From IMG/VR virus record IMGVR_UViG_3300044823_000114, positions 1 through 21,200 of that record: 21,200 nt of DNA; one strand, written 5' to 3'. A model generated the notes under the pieces. The model made no database searches and was not told the DNA's origin. It saw only the letters and a list, made by a program, of their open reading frames with translations. Positions 8,201 through 13,789 of this stretch are shown one piece after another (positions within the stretch are counted from its first letter, which is position 1; each line of letters begins with the position of its first letter). A program made the translations under genes and the position numbers. This DNA is from a virus.

Positions 8201-9379
8201 CGTAATATAACAAATCTGCGTAGCGGTAGCGTTATTTGTGGCCCACGTCGTCGTAAACTGATTTACCGTTCCAGAAAATGATGTAGTAGCAAGCGCGTCG
8301 GCAGTTTCCGCGTCGTTATCACACACCACGATTGAATTAGCCGTGTACCACCCTCGCGCGGTTACCGTTGTTGTAACGCCGTTTTTATCTTGAAAAGCGC
8401 CTGTATAGCGGTTTGTGCCGTCGTCGGCGCCTACTGTAAGACGTAAGCCAGCTATAATACTCGTTGACGCGGCAGTACTCGCCGTTACAAAGAGCGCACC
8501 TACGGGTACTGACTTACACGTACAGGTAACTGTATCTGTACTTCCGCTAGCGCCGGTCGTTTTCGACCAGCTACCACATCCTAATTCAGACGCGGCTCCG
8601 CCTTTTAAACATAAAGAAAATACGTATTGCGTTGAGCTAGTATTCGTGCCGAAGTTAATAGAAAAACCATCCGAGCCCATCGCACTATACGCGCCTAAGT
8701 TAATTTGAGCATTATTCCAGAGCCCCGAGATACAATTATCCGTTCTCTGTTGTCGATTGGTTACGGTTGTCGTATCGCCGGTCATAGCGTTAACCGACGC
8801 GACCCATTGATTTCCGCTACTATCCATAGCGCCTATCATCTGCACCGCGCTAGTTCCGGTGCCTATCGCGTTCTGTTGGTCGGTAAAGTGAAGAACTAAA
8901 TCCGGTTTAAATCCAACGCCGGTTACGCTCTGAACGCCCGTTCCTGCGGCAATCTGCCACGACTTAACGTACGCGTTCGATAAATCACCACCGAGGGCGA
9001 TATATGAAATTTGATAACCCGACGCGTACGTAGTACTCCATGTTATCGTGAATCCGGTAGGGCTAGAGTTAAACGACGTGAGCGTCGCTTCGAGCCTAGT
9101 AGTTCCGGTAGAGTCTACTTGCGTTATGCACTTAGTAGTAGAGTTTCTACGTGTCGCGACTGAGGTAGTCTGTGCGGCGAGCGACGTCGTACCTGTAGAC
9201 GCCATATTCGAGCTAGACGTCGCTACACCGATTCCATTTAGATATGTGACCCACCAACCGGCTACCGCGACGGCGTGAAAAAAGATAATAGCCTTTGGGG
9301 TAAACGGCGTGCTAACTGTCTGCGCGCCATTAGACGTAGGAGAGGTAAACACCCCAACAGAAGTAGTTATACCGGCCAT
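5222..9379 (-). CDS. Giant repeat-rich virion surface protein (1385 residues), fibre or adhesin-like
   Basis: Residues 1-398 form a module shared with the 837-residue protein, itself two related halves (PFTPKAIIFF and GVGFKPDLVLH; ISYIALGGDL and FSLCLKGG). Residues about 402-1313 hold some 44 degenerate repeats of 17-24 residues centred on TGTQPSGTSTYQAV or SQVGC variants. About 20 units carry a Cys, unusual for a phage fibre. Residues 1331-1384 hold three copies of GEVDDSFSLNG-like motifs. There is no signal peptide or membrane helix, so it is probably a virion component, not a secreted protein. The ATG overlaps the stop of the Cys-rich 127-residue gene (TAATG) behind AGGA. Ser, Thr, Ala and Gln dominate, while Lys, Glu, Met and His are scarce in the repeats. 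A role in host binding or head decoration is inferred. Confidence 0.85.
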   Translation of the reverse strand: MAGITTSVGVFTSPTSNGAQTVSTPFTPKAIIFFHAVAVAGWWVTYLNGIGVATSSSNMASTGTTSLAAQTTSVATRRNSTTKCITQVDSTGTTRLEATLTSFNSSPTGFTITWSTTYASGYQISYIALGGDLSNAYVKSWQIAAGTGVQSVTGVGFKPDLVLHFTDQQNAIGTGTSAVQMIGAMDSSGNQWVASVNAMTGDTTTVTNRQQRTDNCISGLWNNAQINLGAYSAMGSDGFSINFGTNTSSTQYVFSLCLKGGAASELGCGSWSKTTGASGSTDTVTCTCKSVPVGALFVTASTAASTSIIAGLRLTVGADDGTNRYTGAFQDKNGVTTTVTARGWYTANSIVVCDNDAETADALATTSFSGTVNQFTTTWATNNATATQICYITFNTGVMNASVTGTQSGSTAAQQAIGVTSNITGTQPGATSTYQAITVKSSSNITGTQPGATSAQQAVAISTSLSGTQRGCTADRQAASISSSITGTQPGGTLDKQAVATALKITGSQSGCTSTYQAVTFTVSSNASAPQPSGTSDRQSVASSIGASASQLGCTVDKQAVATSFSITGTQPSGTFDRQAALASLGVSGTQPSGTSNMQAVTFMVSSNVAAPQPASISTIQAISTSLGITGTQPSCIATYQPITLNESESVTVSQPGCVSNFLTASTKLTSTGTQPGASSTSQAASLSSSITGSQPAATSTIQAVASSLGSAVSQLGCTATQQATSISIPINSPNVSQVGCSAATQIVALSLSATGKQPSCIATYQPITISAGAEQVIVGQPGCISDFLTASIALATTVAQLGASSTIQSVLVTSSIIGTQPSATSTIQAIASSLSSAVSQLGGTASSQAASISIPINSPLAPQVGCSTATQAVALSLSATGKQPSGIATYQPITLLTAAQVVVGQPGCILNLLTASVGLSTTSTQPSSIATTQAVTFTVSSNISGTQPGSISSAQPITSSLNVATSLVGCTADFQAPALAFPINSPNVSQVGCISTTQAASTSLGVTGTCSGCVATYQPAIIPSASDIVYVSQPGCIADQQLPNVAFPINSPVVSAVGCTTAALLPVVSLSTSTSAPSGIADSLNVISSIAIACAQPSATSNVQSITPILNALVSQVDGVADQQLPYISMSVTGTQPSGVAIIQSIKASLSTLASQVEAVADYQLSSLIVSSNVSVNAPGAVSDFVAGTSVFVGTPPLIVFVGQPSCSSFAQSSFVSLNSFTTQPSSVSSASGVTPTVGPVVAQPNGVAMSLAPSTTLSIAASMVNGIASSLSVTPSINAIIRLIPSGVADYEPVSFSISSSILVSAVGCVANAIDIKEIYIYQIQRIINAAGEVDDSFSLNGNVSTLEASGDVDTEFSINGDKTDTKDLSGEVNDDFTLNGGI
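5441..8176 (-). repeat. About 44 degenerate tandem repeats of roughly 21 residues
   Basis: Codons for residues 402-1313 of the 1385-residue protein. The best-kept units read TGTQPSGTSxxQAVTxSLx; others replace the core by VSQPGC, VSQLGC or VSQVGC. The count was made by eye from Q-P or Q-x-G cores and may be off by two or three. Similarity is clearer in protein than in DNA except in the super-repeat section, so most copies are old. Confidence 0.85.
6338..7471 (-). repeat. Higher-order super-repeat, three periods of about 126 residues (378 bp)
   Basis: The segment IATYQPIT starts at residues 637, 762 and 888, with a weaker copy (VATYQPAI) at 1015, so groups of six units recur as a block. Inside each block the order is the same: YQP unit, SQPGC or GQPGC unit, a TQ/AQ unit, an STIQA unit, an SQLG unit and an SPxxxQVGC unit. 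DNA supports a recent duplication: 26 bases at 6726-6751 are identical to 7104-7129, exactly 378 bp apart. Confidence 0.85.
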
Positions 9380-9762
9380 TATTTCCTATCGTTCGTACCG
9401 TATTTTCCGTCTTCAACTCCCGGTAAATAGCCGTGAGGTGGTCTTTTTATCTTACTATCAAACCACGGACACCCCGTATCGTTCCACCGTTTACCTTCAC
9501 ACCACATACCGAAGGTTCGTGCCTTCGTGTTAGCGCATCTATTGTAAAATCTCTCTTTATTGGCGCTAATGTTCGGGCCACCGTAGCGACAGGAAGTGCA
9601 ATTATAGACCTCATGAGGTCTAGGAAATACGTCGTTTTCTATCTTAACCGTAGGGTCAAGCGCGGTAGCGTAGATATGCCATAGCTCCGGCTCCGCCGCT
9701 ACCTGCGCTTTAAACTCCTTCTCGTCGTCTTCATCGAAGACGCGAAACGGCTTGTCGCTCAT
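9379..9762 (-). CDS. Cys-rich, probably metal-binding protein of unknown function
   Basis: This 127-residue protein has an acidic N-terminus (FDEDDEKEF) and a central Cys cluster: C55-x2-C58, C76, C88 and C98, with Trp and aromatic residues between (FGMWCEGKRWNDTGCPWF). That layout suggests a zinc or iron-sulfur site; the reader should note five cysteines and no matched family. The ATG follows directly after the TAA of the 162-residue gene, and its own stop overlaps the start of the 1385-residue gene. It may help fold or attach that protein, whose repeats also contain many cysteines, but this is only suggested by position. Confidence 0.75.
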   Translation of the reverse strand: MSDKPFRVFDEDDEKEFKAQVAAEPELWHIYATALDPTVKIENDVFPRPHEVYNCTSCRYGGPNISANKERFYNRCANTKARTFGMWCEGKRWNDTGCPWFDSKIKRPPHGYLPGVEDGKYGTNDRK

Positions 9763-10251
9763 TTACGACGCTGCCGAGATGGTTATCTTAAATACGCCCG
9801 GTTGTGGTGAGTTAGCCCATACTACGGTAAACGTACCGCTTGTTACCTGTTGCACACCGCCAAAGTCGTGATAGCTAATTAGTGGTGTGGTCGAGGTCGT
9901 TATCGCTGCACCGTCGCCTTTTACGAACGCCATATACGCGATAAACGTAGCAGACGACCATTGACAGTCGGCCGCGTCGTAGTAGCATACGCTAGAGCTA
10001 AGCGCACCGGTTGTTATAGAGGTCGGGTTCATTCCACCCGTCGCGTATGACGAATAGGTTCCGTGTGAAACCTCGTGGGCTTCACTTGTAATGTCTGCAT
10101 ACGTAGCGTATGAGGTTTTATTAGTCCCACAATCGGTTAGGCACGTAGTATCGCCGAGAGCGCACCATTTCGTAGCTTGCTGGCCGGTCGTCCAATTAGT
10201 GAGGGCGGAACCCATCTTAACCATTGCGTTATCAAATACTGCTGAAGTCAT
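9763..10251 (-). CDS. Small virion protein, paralogue of the 143-residue protein at 3759-4190
   Basis: This 162-residue protein shares its layout with the 143-residue protein upstream of the other large repeat protein: an early helix, a Tyr-rich segment TYSSYATGGM, IAYMAFVKGDG in place of the VVIYN strand, PLISYHDFGGVQQVTSGTFTVVW and a closing strand PGVFKITIS. Unlike its paralogue it holds five cysteines (30, 37, 41, 89, 96). The family is frequent next to phage head genes but has no settled function. The ATG overlaps the preceding stop as ATGA and has a good Shine-Dalgarno site (GGAGAG). Confidence 0.75.
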   Translation of the reverse strand: MTSAVFDNAMVKMGSALTNWTTGQQATKWCALGDTTCLTDCGTNKTSYATYADITSEAHEVSHGTYSSYATGGMNPTSITTGALSSSVCYYDAADCQWSSATFIAYMAFVKGDGAAITTSTTPLISYHDFGGVQQVTSGTFTVVWANSPQPGVFKITISAAS

Positions 10252-10484
10252 TCTATATTCTCTCCATCATTAACGTTATTTTGAATCATCACAGACGCCT
10301 CACAAGCACCGGCGTCACCTGTCGGTGCTTTAACCGAATTAAAGTGTGAGAGTAATTTTTCAATTTCTTGAATAGCGCCATTATATGCGTTTAAATTTGC
10401 CTCTGCTTGCGCGCGAAGCTGTGATTCTTCTGCTAGTAATTGGTCGAGTCTTTTCTCGAGTAATTCTTGTGTAATTTCTACCAT
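10248..10484 (-). CDS. Small coiled-coil phage protein
   Basis: The first 50 of 78 residues are strongly helical with heptad spacing (ITQELLEKRLDQLLAEESQL, then NLNAYNGAIQEIEKLLSHF). The NAYNGAIQEIE segment resembles a short helical protein commonly found near head or tail genes of phages, usually of unknown function. The last 25 residues look disordered. The start ATG is 4 bases after the stop of the upstream gene without an evident Shine-Dalgarno site; its stop overlaps the next start (ATGA). No specific role can be given. Confidence 0.7.
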   Translation of the reverse strand: MVEITQELLEKRLDQLLAEESQLRAQAEANLNAYNGAIQEIEKLLSHFNSVKAPTGDAGACEASVMIQNNVNDGENIE

Positions 10485-10488
10485 TTTT

Positions 10489-10980
10489 TTACGCTGTCGA
10501 TATGTAGTAAATCTTATCGCCGCTATGCTGGAACTGATAGTAGATGTTATGTAAATCCGAGCACGCGAGGTCGATTGAAAGACCTGCGTATAGCGGAAAG
10601 TGTGGTGTGCTCGAGTTACCGATTAAAACTCCAGAAACGTCATTACCTGCATCAGCGACTACTCTAATCCGCGCCCCACAGGGCGTTGAAGATGCCGCGA
10701 ATCTATGAGCTAGTAAATCAGACTCAGTAATCGCGCCGTCGACTGCGGCCGTTGGTGCGACTATTGTAATTGGGATTGTGCCATTTAAAGCGCTTACGCC
10801 CTGTAAATAGACCGTATTAACTTGAACTGAGACGTTAGTATTTACTACGCCATCGTCTATAATCGAGTTAAGAAGCGTCGCCCATTCTATCTTCGCAGTT
10901 CCGTCGGCGTTCCACGCACCACCGCTCATATCGCCTGCGGTATCTATACCGACTCGTGTAGGCCCCTCTGGAAAGCTCAT
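10489..10980 (-). CDS. Probable small virion or decoration protein
   Basis: This 163-residue protein is beta-rich with few charges and no signal peptide or membrane segment. The N-terminal half contains GGAWNADGTAKIEWATLLNS and a strand NTNVSVQVNTVYLQGV; the C-terminal half is a likely separate beta domain (RIRVVADAGN, SGVLIGNSSTPHFPLYAGL) of the kind seen in capsid-accessory proteins. The Shine-Dalgarno site AGGGAG lies about 10 bases before the ATG. It sits in the series of small genes after the major capsid gene, which is the main reason to call it structural. Confidence 0.7.
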   Translation of the reverse strand: MSFPEGPTRVGIDTAGDMSGGAWNADGTAKIEWATLLNSIIDDGVVNTNVSVQVNTVYLQGVSALNGTIPITIVAPTAAVDGAITESDLLAHRFAASSTPCGARIRVVADAGNDVSGVLIGNSSTPHFPLYAGLSIDLACSDLHNIYYQFQHSGDKIYYISTA

Positions 10981-10995
10981 CTTTCTTAAACTCCC

Positions 10996-11586
10996 TTAAG
11001 CGGTTTGAACGTAGATTAGATAAACGTCAAGCGAACCAACTGTTGCGCTTCCGCCTGCGGTTACGTAGCCGTTAACGGTCGTTTGCGCTGCGTAAAACTT
11101 TGCACCTTTCTTAGCCGTCGCGTCGTAGAGGTCTGCACCTAATGAAGATGCGACTTCACCAGTTACCGCGTTAAGTGTTAGTGTCGAAGCGGTAATTATT
11201 TTAGTTTGATTACCGGAATAACCAATCGTTACACCCGGGGACGGCGCTGAGCCATCGAAAGCTGTGGTACAAACAGAAATTGCTTGAAGTAGAATCGCGC
11301 CTGCGGGAAGTATCGCTATAGCTTGCGTAGCGCCACCGTTCCACGTTACGGTTCCTTTCACTTGATGAACCGTTCCTGCACCTAATTGCGAACCGAGAAT
11401 ACCGGCTGTTGGTGATACCTGCGTTGTGGTAATCGAGGCATTTTGTATTTTCGTTGGTGTAACCGCTTGGTCATTAAGTTTAGCCGTTGTAATTGCCTTA
11501 TCTGCGAGGTCATTAGTCGTAAACGCGCACGTATAGTCCACGTAGAGACAGCCAGCGGAGTCAGCAGAAACTAATGTTTTTGTCAT
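10996..11586 (-). CDS. Probable head fibre or decoration protein with short N-terminal repeats
   Basis: Residues 27-58 of this 196-residue protein carry degenerate short repeats (ADKAITTAKLNDQ, AVTPTKIQNA, SITTTQVS), a type found in phage fibres and collars that is thought to form a thin trimeric stalk. Residues 75-196 look like a compact beta domain (VKGTVTWNGG, GVTIGYSGNQTKII, GSLDVYLIYVQTA). A stalk plus knob fits a capsid-attached fibre. The start follows a strong Shine-Dalgarno site (AAAGGGAGG) that overlaps a potential hairpin. The exact position in the virion is inferred. Confidence 0.7.
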   Translation of the reverse strand: MTKTLVSADSAGCLYVDYTCAFTTNDLADKAITTAKLNDQAVTPTKIQNASITTTQVSPTAGILGSQLGAGTVHQVKGTVTWNGGATQAIAILPAGAILLQAISVCTTAFDGSAPSPGVTIGYSGNQTKIITASTLTLNAVTGEVASSLGADLYDATAKKGAKFYAAQTTVNGYVTAGGSATVGSLDVYLIYVQTA

Positions 11587-11594
11587 TTTCGCCT

Positions 11595-11629
11595 CCCTTT
11601 AAAAAAGGGGGAAGGGAGAGATTTCTCTC
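11595..11629 (-). promoter_or_regulatory. Two small potential hairpins covering the ribosome binding site of the 196-residue gene
   Basis: In the minus-strand RNA, GAGAG (11629-11625) can pair with CTCTC (11620-11616) right after the stop of the 69-residue gene. CCCTTT (11609-11604) can pair with AAAGGG (11600-11595), with a 3-base loop. The second stem takes up part of the Shine-Dalgarno site of the next gene. It could tune translation; the stems are too short to claim a terminator. Confidence 0.3.
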
Positions 11630-11839
11630 TCACTTTTTCTTTACTTTCGCGCTTCGCATCATCTTATCTTTCGGCGGTGCCTCTACCATTTTAGAAACCT
11701 CGGGTTCGGTAACGATTTTATTCTCGACGTATCGAGCTAATCCGTTAAACACGAGCCTTTGAGCTTCCTCATCGGAAAAGCACGCTATTTCACCGATATT
11801 ATAAGGCGATACTAGTTGCACGAATAGTACTTCTTTCAT
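11630..11839 (-). CDS. Small conserved head-cluster protein
   Basis: This 69-residue protein contains SPYNIGEIACFSDEEAQRLV followed by FNGLARYVE, the hallmark of a short domain often found just after capsid genes in phages (a GE-I-A-F-xxEEA-xxL-xx-G-xA pattern). Its role is unknown; it may be a head-tail or capsid accessory factor. The last 15 residues are basic (KDKMMRSAKVKKK). It lies 8 bases after the 209-residue gene and has a weak Shine-Dalgarno site (GCGAGAA). Confidence 0.75.
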   Translation of the reverse strand: MKEVLFVQLVSPYNIGEIACFSDEEAQRLVFNGLARYVENKIVTEPEVSKMVEAPPKDKMMRSAKVKKK

Positions 11840-11847
11840 TTTCTCGC

Positions 11848-12477
11848 TTACTGCCCCGGAGAGTAGTAGGGCTTAGTTCCGCCCATCGTACCGCCGCTTA
11901 TAACGGGCATTGTGTCACCAGCGCCGAGCAGTAGGTTAACGTCTGCGGTAATCGCAGAATCGGCGGTTGCTGCACCCGTCTTCGTGTTAACGACCGTCAC
12001 ATACGGCGCGATGTACTTTCCAATAACGTTAGCGTCTCGGAGTGTCCCGAAGATTCGGGCGTCGAGAACGGTAGCCGTTGCGGACGCGCTTGTAGGCGAC
12101 GTGAACGTGTACGCTTGGTCTTGGAAACCCGCGGGAACCGCGTTATATCCTGCGGTCGTGCCGGTTGCGTTAAGATAGAGCTGTTTGTAGTCCGCGTCGG
12201 CGGACGAAATGCTCGTGAAGTCCGTAGGACTCGTGAACGATGTTCCGTCGGTCGAAGACTGCATTTTAACAGCTAGAGACGTGGTGTTAGTCGCGTACAT
12301 CGCACCCTTTAGAACTACTTGTAGAATATACGAGTAGTATCCAGTTCGGTCGACGAAGAGACAGTTTGAATCTCCAACGTCGATGTGCGTTGTAGCGGGT
12401 GACGCACCGGGCGTAACCGTTACTGCGTGAGCGAGGTTAATAACCTGTACTCTGCTTGAAATATCGTAATACCTCAT
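11848..12477 (-). CDS. Probable capsid-associated structural protein
   Basis: This 209-residue protein is beta-rich and lies directly after the major capsid gene, the usual place of a decoration or cement protein. Visible elements are an N-terminal strand set (RVQVINLAHAVTVTPGA), a patterned section GYYSYILQVVLKGAM, a low-complexity Thr/Ser/Ala loop (128-138) and a closing ANVIGKYIAPYVTVVNTKTG followed by ADVNLLLGAG. No membrane segment or signal peptide is seen. The start has a strong Shine-Dalgarno site (GGAGTGAGGAAA). Position, not a known domain, carries most of the call. Confidence 0.7.
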   Translation of the reverse strand: MRYYDISSRVQVINLAHAVTVTPGASPATTHIDVGDSNCLFVDRTGYYSYILQVVLKGAMYATNTTSLAVKMQSSTDGTSFTSPTDFTSISSADADYKQLYLNATGTTAGYNAVPAGFQDQAYTFTSPTSASATATVLDARIFGTLRDANVIGKYIAPYVTVVNTKTGAATADSAITADVNLLLGAGDTMPVISGGTMGGTKPYYSPGQ

Positions 12478-12491
12478 TTTTCCTCACTCCT

Positions 12492-13736
12492 TTAAGCAGC
12501 GCCCCAACCTTTAACTGACTTCATAACAGCGCCAGCGAGGTCGTATCGCATTGCGAAATCGTGCATACTAACCGCTCGAATAACCGTTTGGTCCTCCGAG
12601 AAGGTTGCTACGACGTTCATTCCATCGTAATAAGCCGCCGTATTGCTAACGTCTATTCTCACCTGCATTGAGTCGCCAATGAACGCGTCATCGAAGTTCA
12701 CAAAGTAGATTTCTGAACAGTTAGAAACCGGACTACCCGTAGTTGAATCAGTTAGGTTAGTCGGAATCTGAGTCGTGACAGCGTAGGGGAATCTAAGCAA
12801 CTTGCCTGTCGCCATTTCGGGCTGGAAAGCGTAGTTACCGAGCGAATCCCTTATTGTCATAAGGTAATACTCAATCTGAGGTGCGAATATCCAACCGCAG
12901 TTTGTCATGGGTATGTTCGCTTGGCGCAATTTGAGGATGCACGTCGCGAGGTCATTCGTGACACTCTGAAGGTTAGAATAGGTTGGTGTGCCTCCTTCTG
13001 CCGAGGGCTGCGTAGCCGCGAATTGGTTCGTTGGGCTAATCCAGTTAAGAAGACCTTTTGGCGTATTAACAGTGCCGTCGCCTCGCATAAAGGCTTGGTC
13101 TTCGCGCTGCGCCATCGCTTTAACGAGGTCTTCTCGTACGATTTGGTCGGCAGCGATTGTGTTTACCTGCAAAAGCTCGTTTGAGATTGGGACAAGTGCG
13201 GCTAGTTTCTTAGCTGCAAGTGTTATCTGACCAAAGCTCTGTTGCGTTGCTTGTATGTTGACGTTTTCACCAACATAGGTCGCGTTAGCACCACCCGTCA
13301 CCTTCGGAATACTCATCTGAAGGTTGTTGAGAGGTAGCACTCTAGCGCCCATAGAACGCATAACAGAGGCGGGTCTTAGGAATTCAATAATCTCAGTCGA
13401 TAGGACTTCTGGAACCAAAAACCCACCACTAACATCTTGGTTCGCACTAAGAGCCTTTGTAACTTCGGCTTTATCGCCGAAGACTCTAGTTGCGAAGTTA
13501 AGTGGGCTTTCACGGTTCTTCTCAGCCATAACGAGAGCTTTAATGAATCCGCTAACTGTATTTCCCATCTGAGCTGAAGCAGCGGTTTTCGTAGAAGTCT
13601 GCTCGCCTCCAAGTTGTGAACGAACGTTAAGATTATCGCGGATTGCCGCGCCTTTCTTAACCTCTTCCATAACGGGAGCAAGCATATCCTTAATCAACGC
13701 GCTAATATCATTGCGCGTCATATGTGCTTCTTCCAT
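12492..13736 (-). CDS. Major capsid protein, HK97 fold
   Basis: This 414-residue protein shows the standard HK97-family course. Residues 1-95 form a mainly helical delta region, cut off by the protease during maturation. The mature part starts near ANQDVSGGFLVPE (98-110), followed by a segment ending in MRSMGARVLPLNN, then MSIPKVTGGANATYVGENV for the E-loop side and LVPISNELLQ, QREDQAFMRGDG and TPKGLLNW for the spine helix and P-domain. The C-terminal A-domain contains FDDAFIGDSMQVRIDVS. Start ATG 13736 is preferred over 13721 because GGAGA lies 7 bases upstream. The exact cleavage site is not determined. Confidence 0.93.
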   Translation of the reverse strand: MEEAHMTRNDISALIKDMLAPVMEEVKKGAAIRDNLNVRSQLGGEQTSTKTAASAQMGNTVSGFIKALVMAEKNRESPLNFATRVFGDKAEVTKALSANQDVSGGFLVPEVLSTEIIEFLRPASVMRSMGARVLPLNNLQMSIPKVTGGANATYVGENVNIQATQQSFGQITLAAKKLAALVPISNELLQVNTIAADQIVREDLVKAMAQREDQAFMRGDGTVNTPKGLLNWISPTNQFAATQPSAEGGTPTYSNLQSVTNDLATCILKLRQANIPMTNCGWIFAPQIEYYLMTIRDSLGNYAFQPEMATGKLLRFPYAVTTQIPTNLTDSTTGSPVSNCSEIYFVNFDDAFIGDSMQVRIDVSNTAAYYDGMNVVATFSEDQTVIRAVSMHDFAMRYDLAGAVMKSVKGWGAA

Positions 13737-13789
13737 AGATATGTCTCCATTTTTAAGCTGCGCTATTTTAAATTACGAGAGAGCACAGC

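Noticed and set aside
5535-9278. Many plus-strand open frames across the giant gene
   Set aside because: They mirror the repeats on the other strand (low stop frequency caused by the repeated codons) and are too short and irregular to be genes.
1241-9379. Diversity-generating retroelement acting on the large surface proteins
   Set aside because: No reverse transcriptase and no template/variable repeat pair with A-specific changes is visible here; the repeats are ordinary protein repeats.
1-9600. Apparent lack of CATG in the left part
   Set aside because: About a dozen CATG sites occur to the right of 9600, and the left genes contain few Met and His codons, so composition may explain it; unlike GATC the loss is not complete.
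11595-11629. Rho-independent terminator
   Set aside because: The stems are only 5-6 base pairs and the T-run lies inside the second stem-loop, so a terminator claim is not justified.
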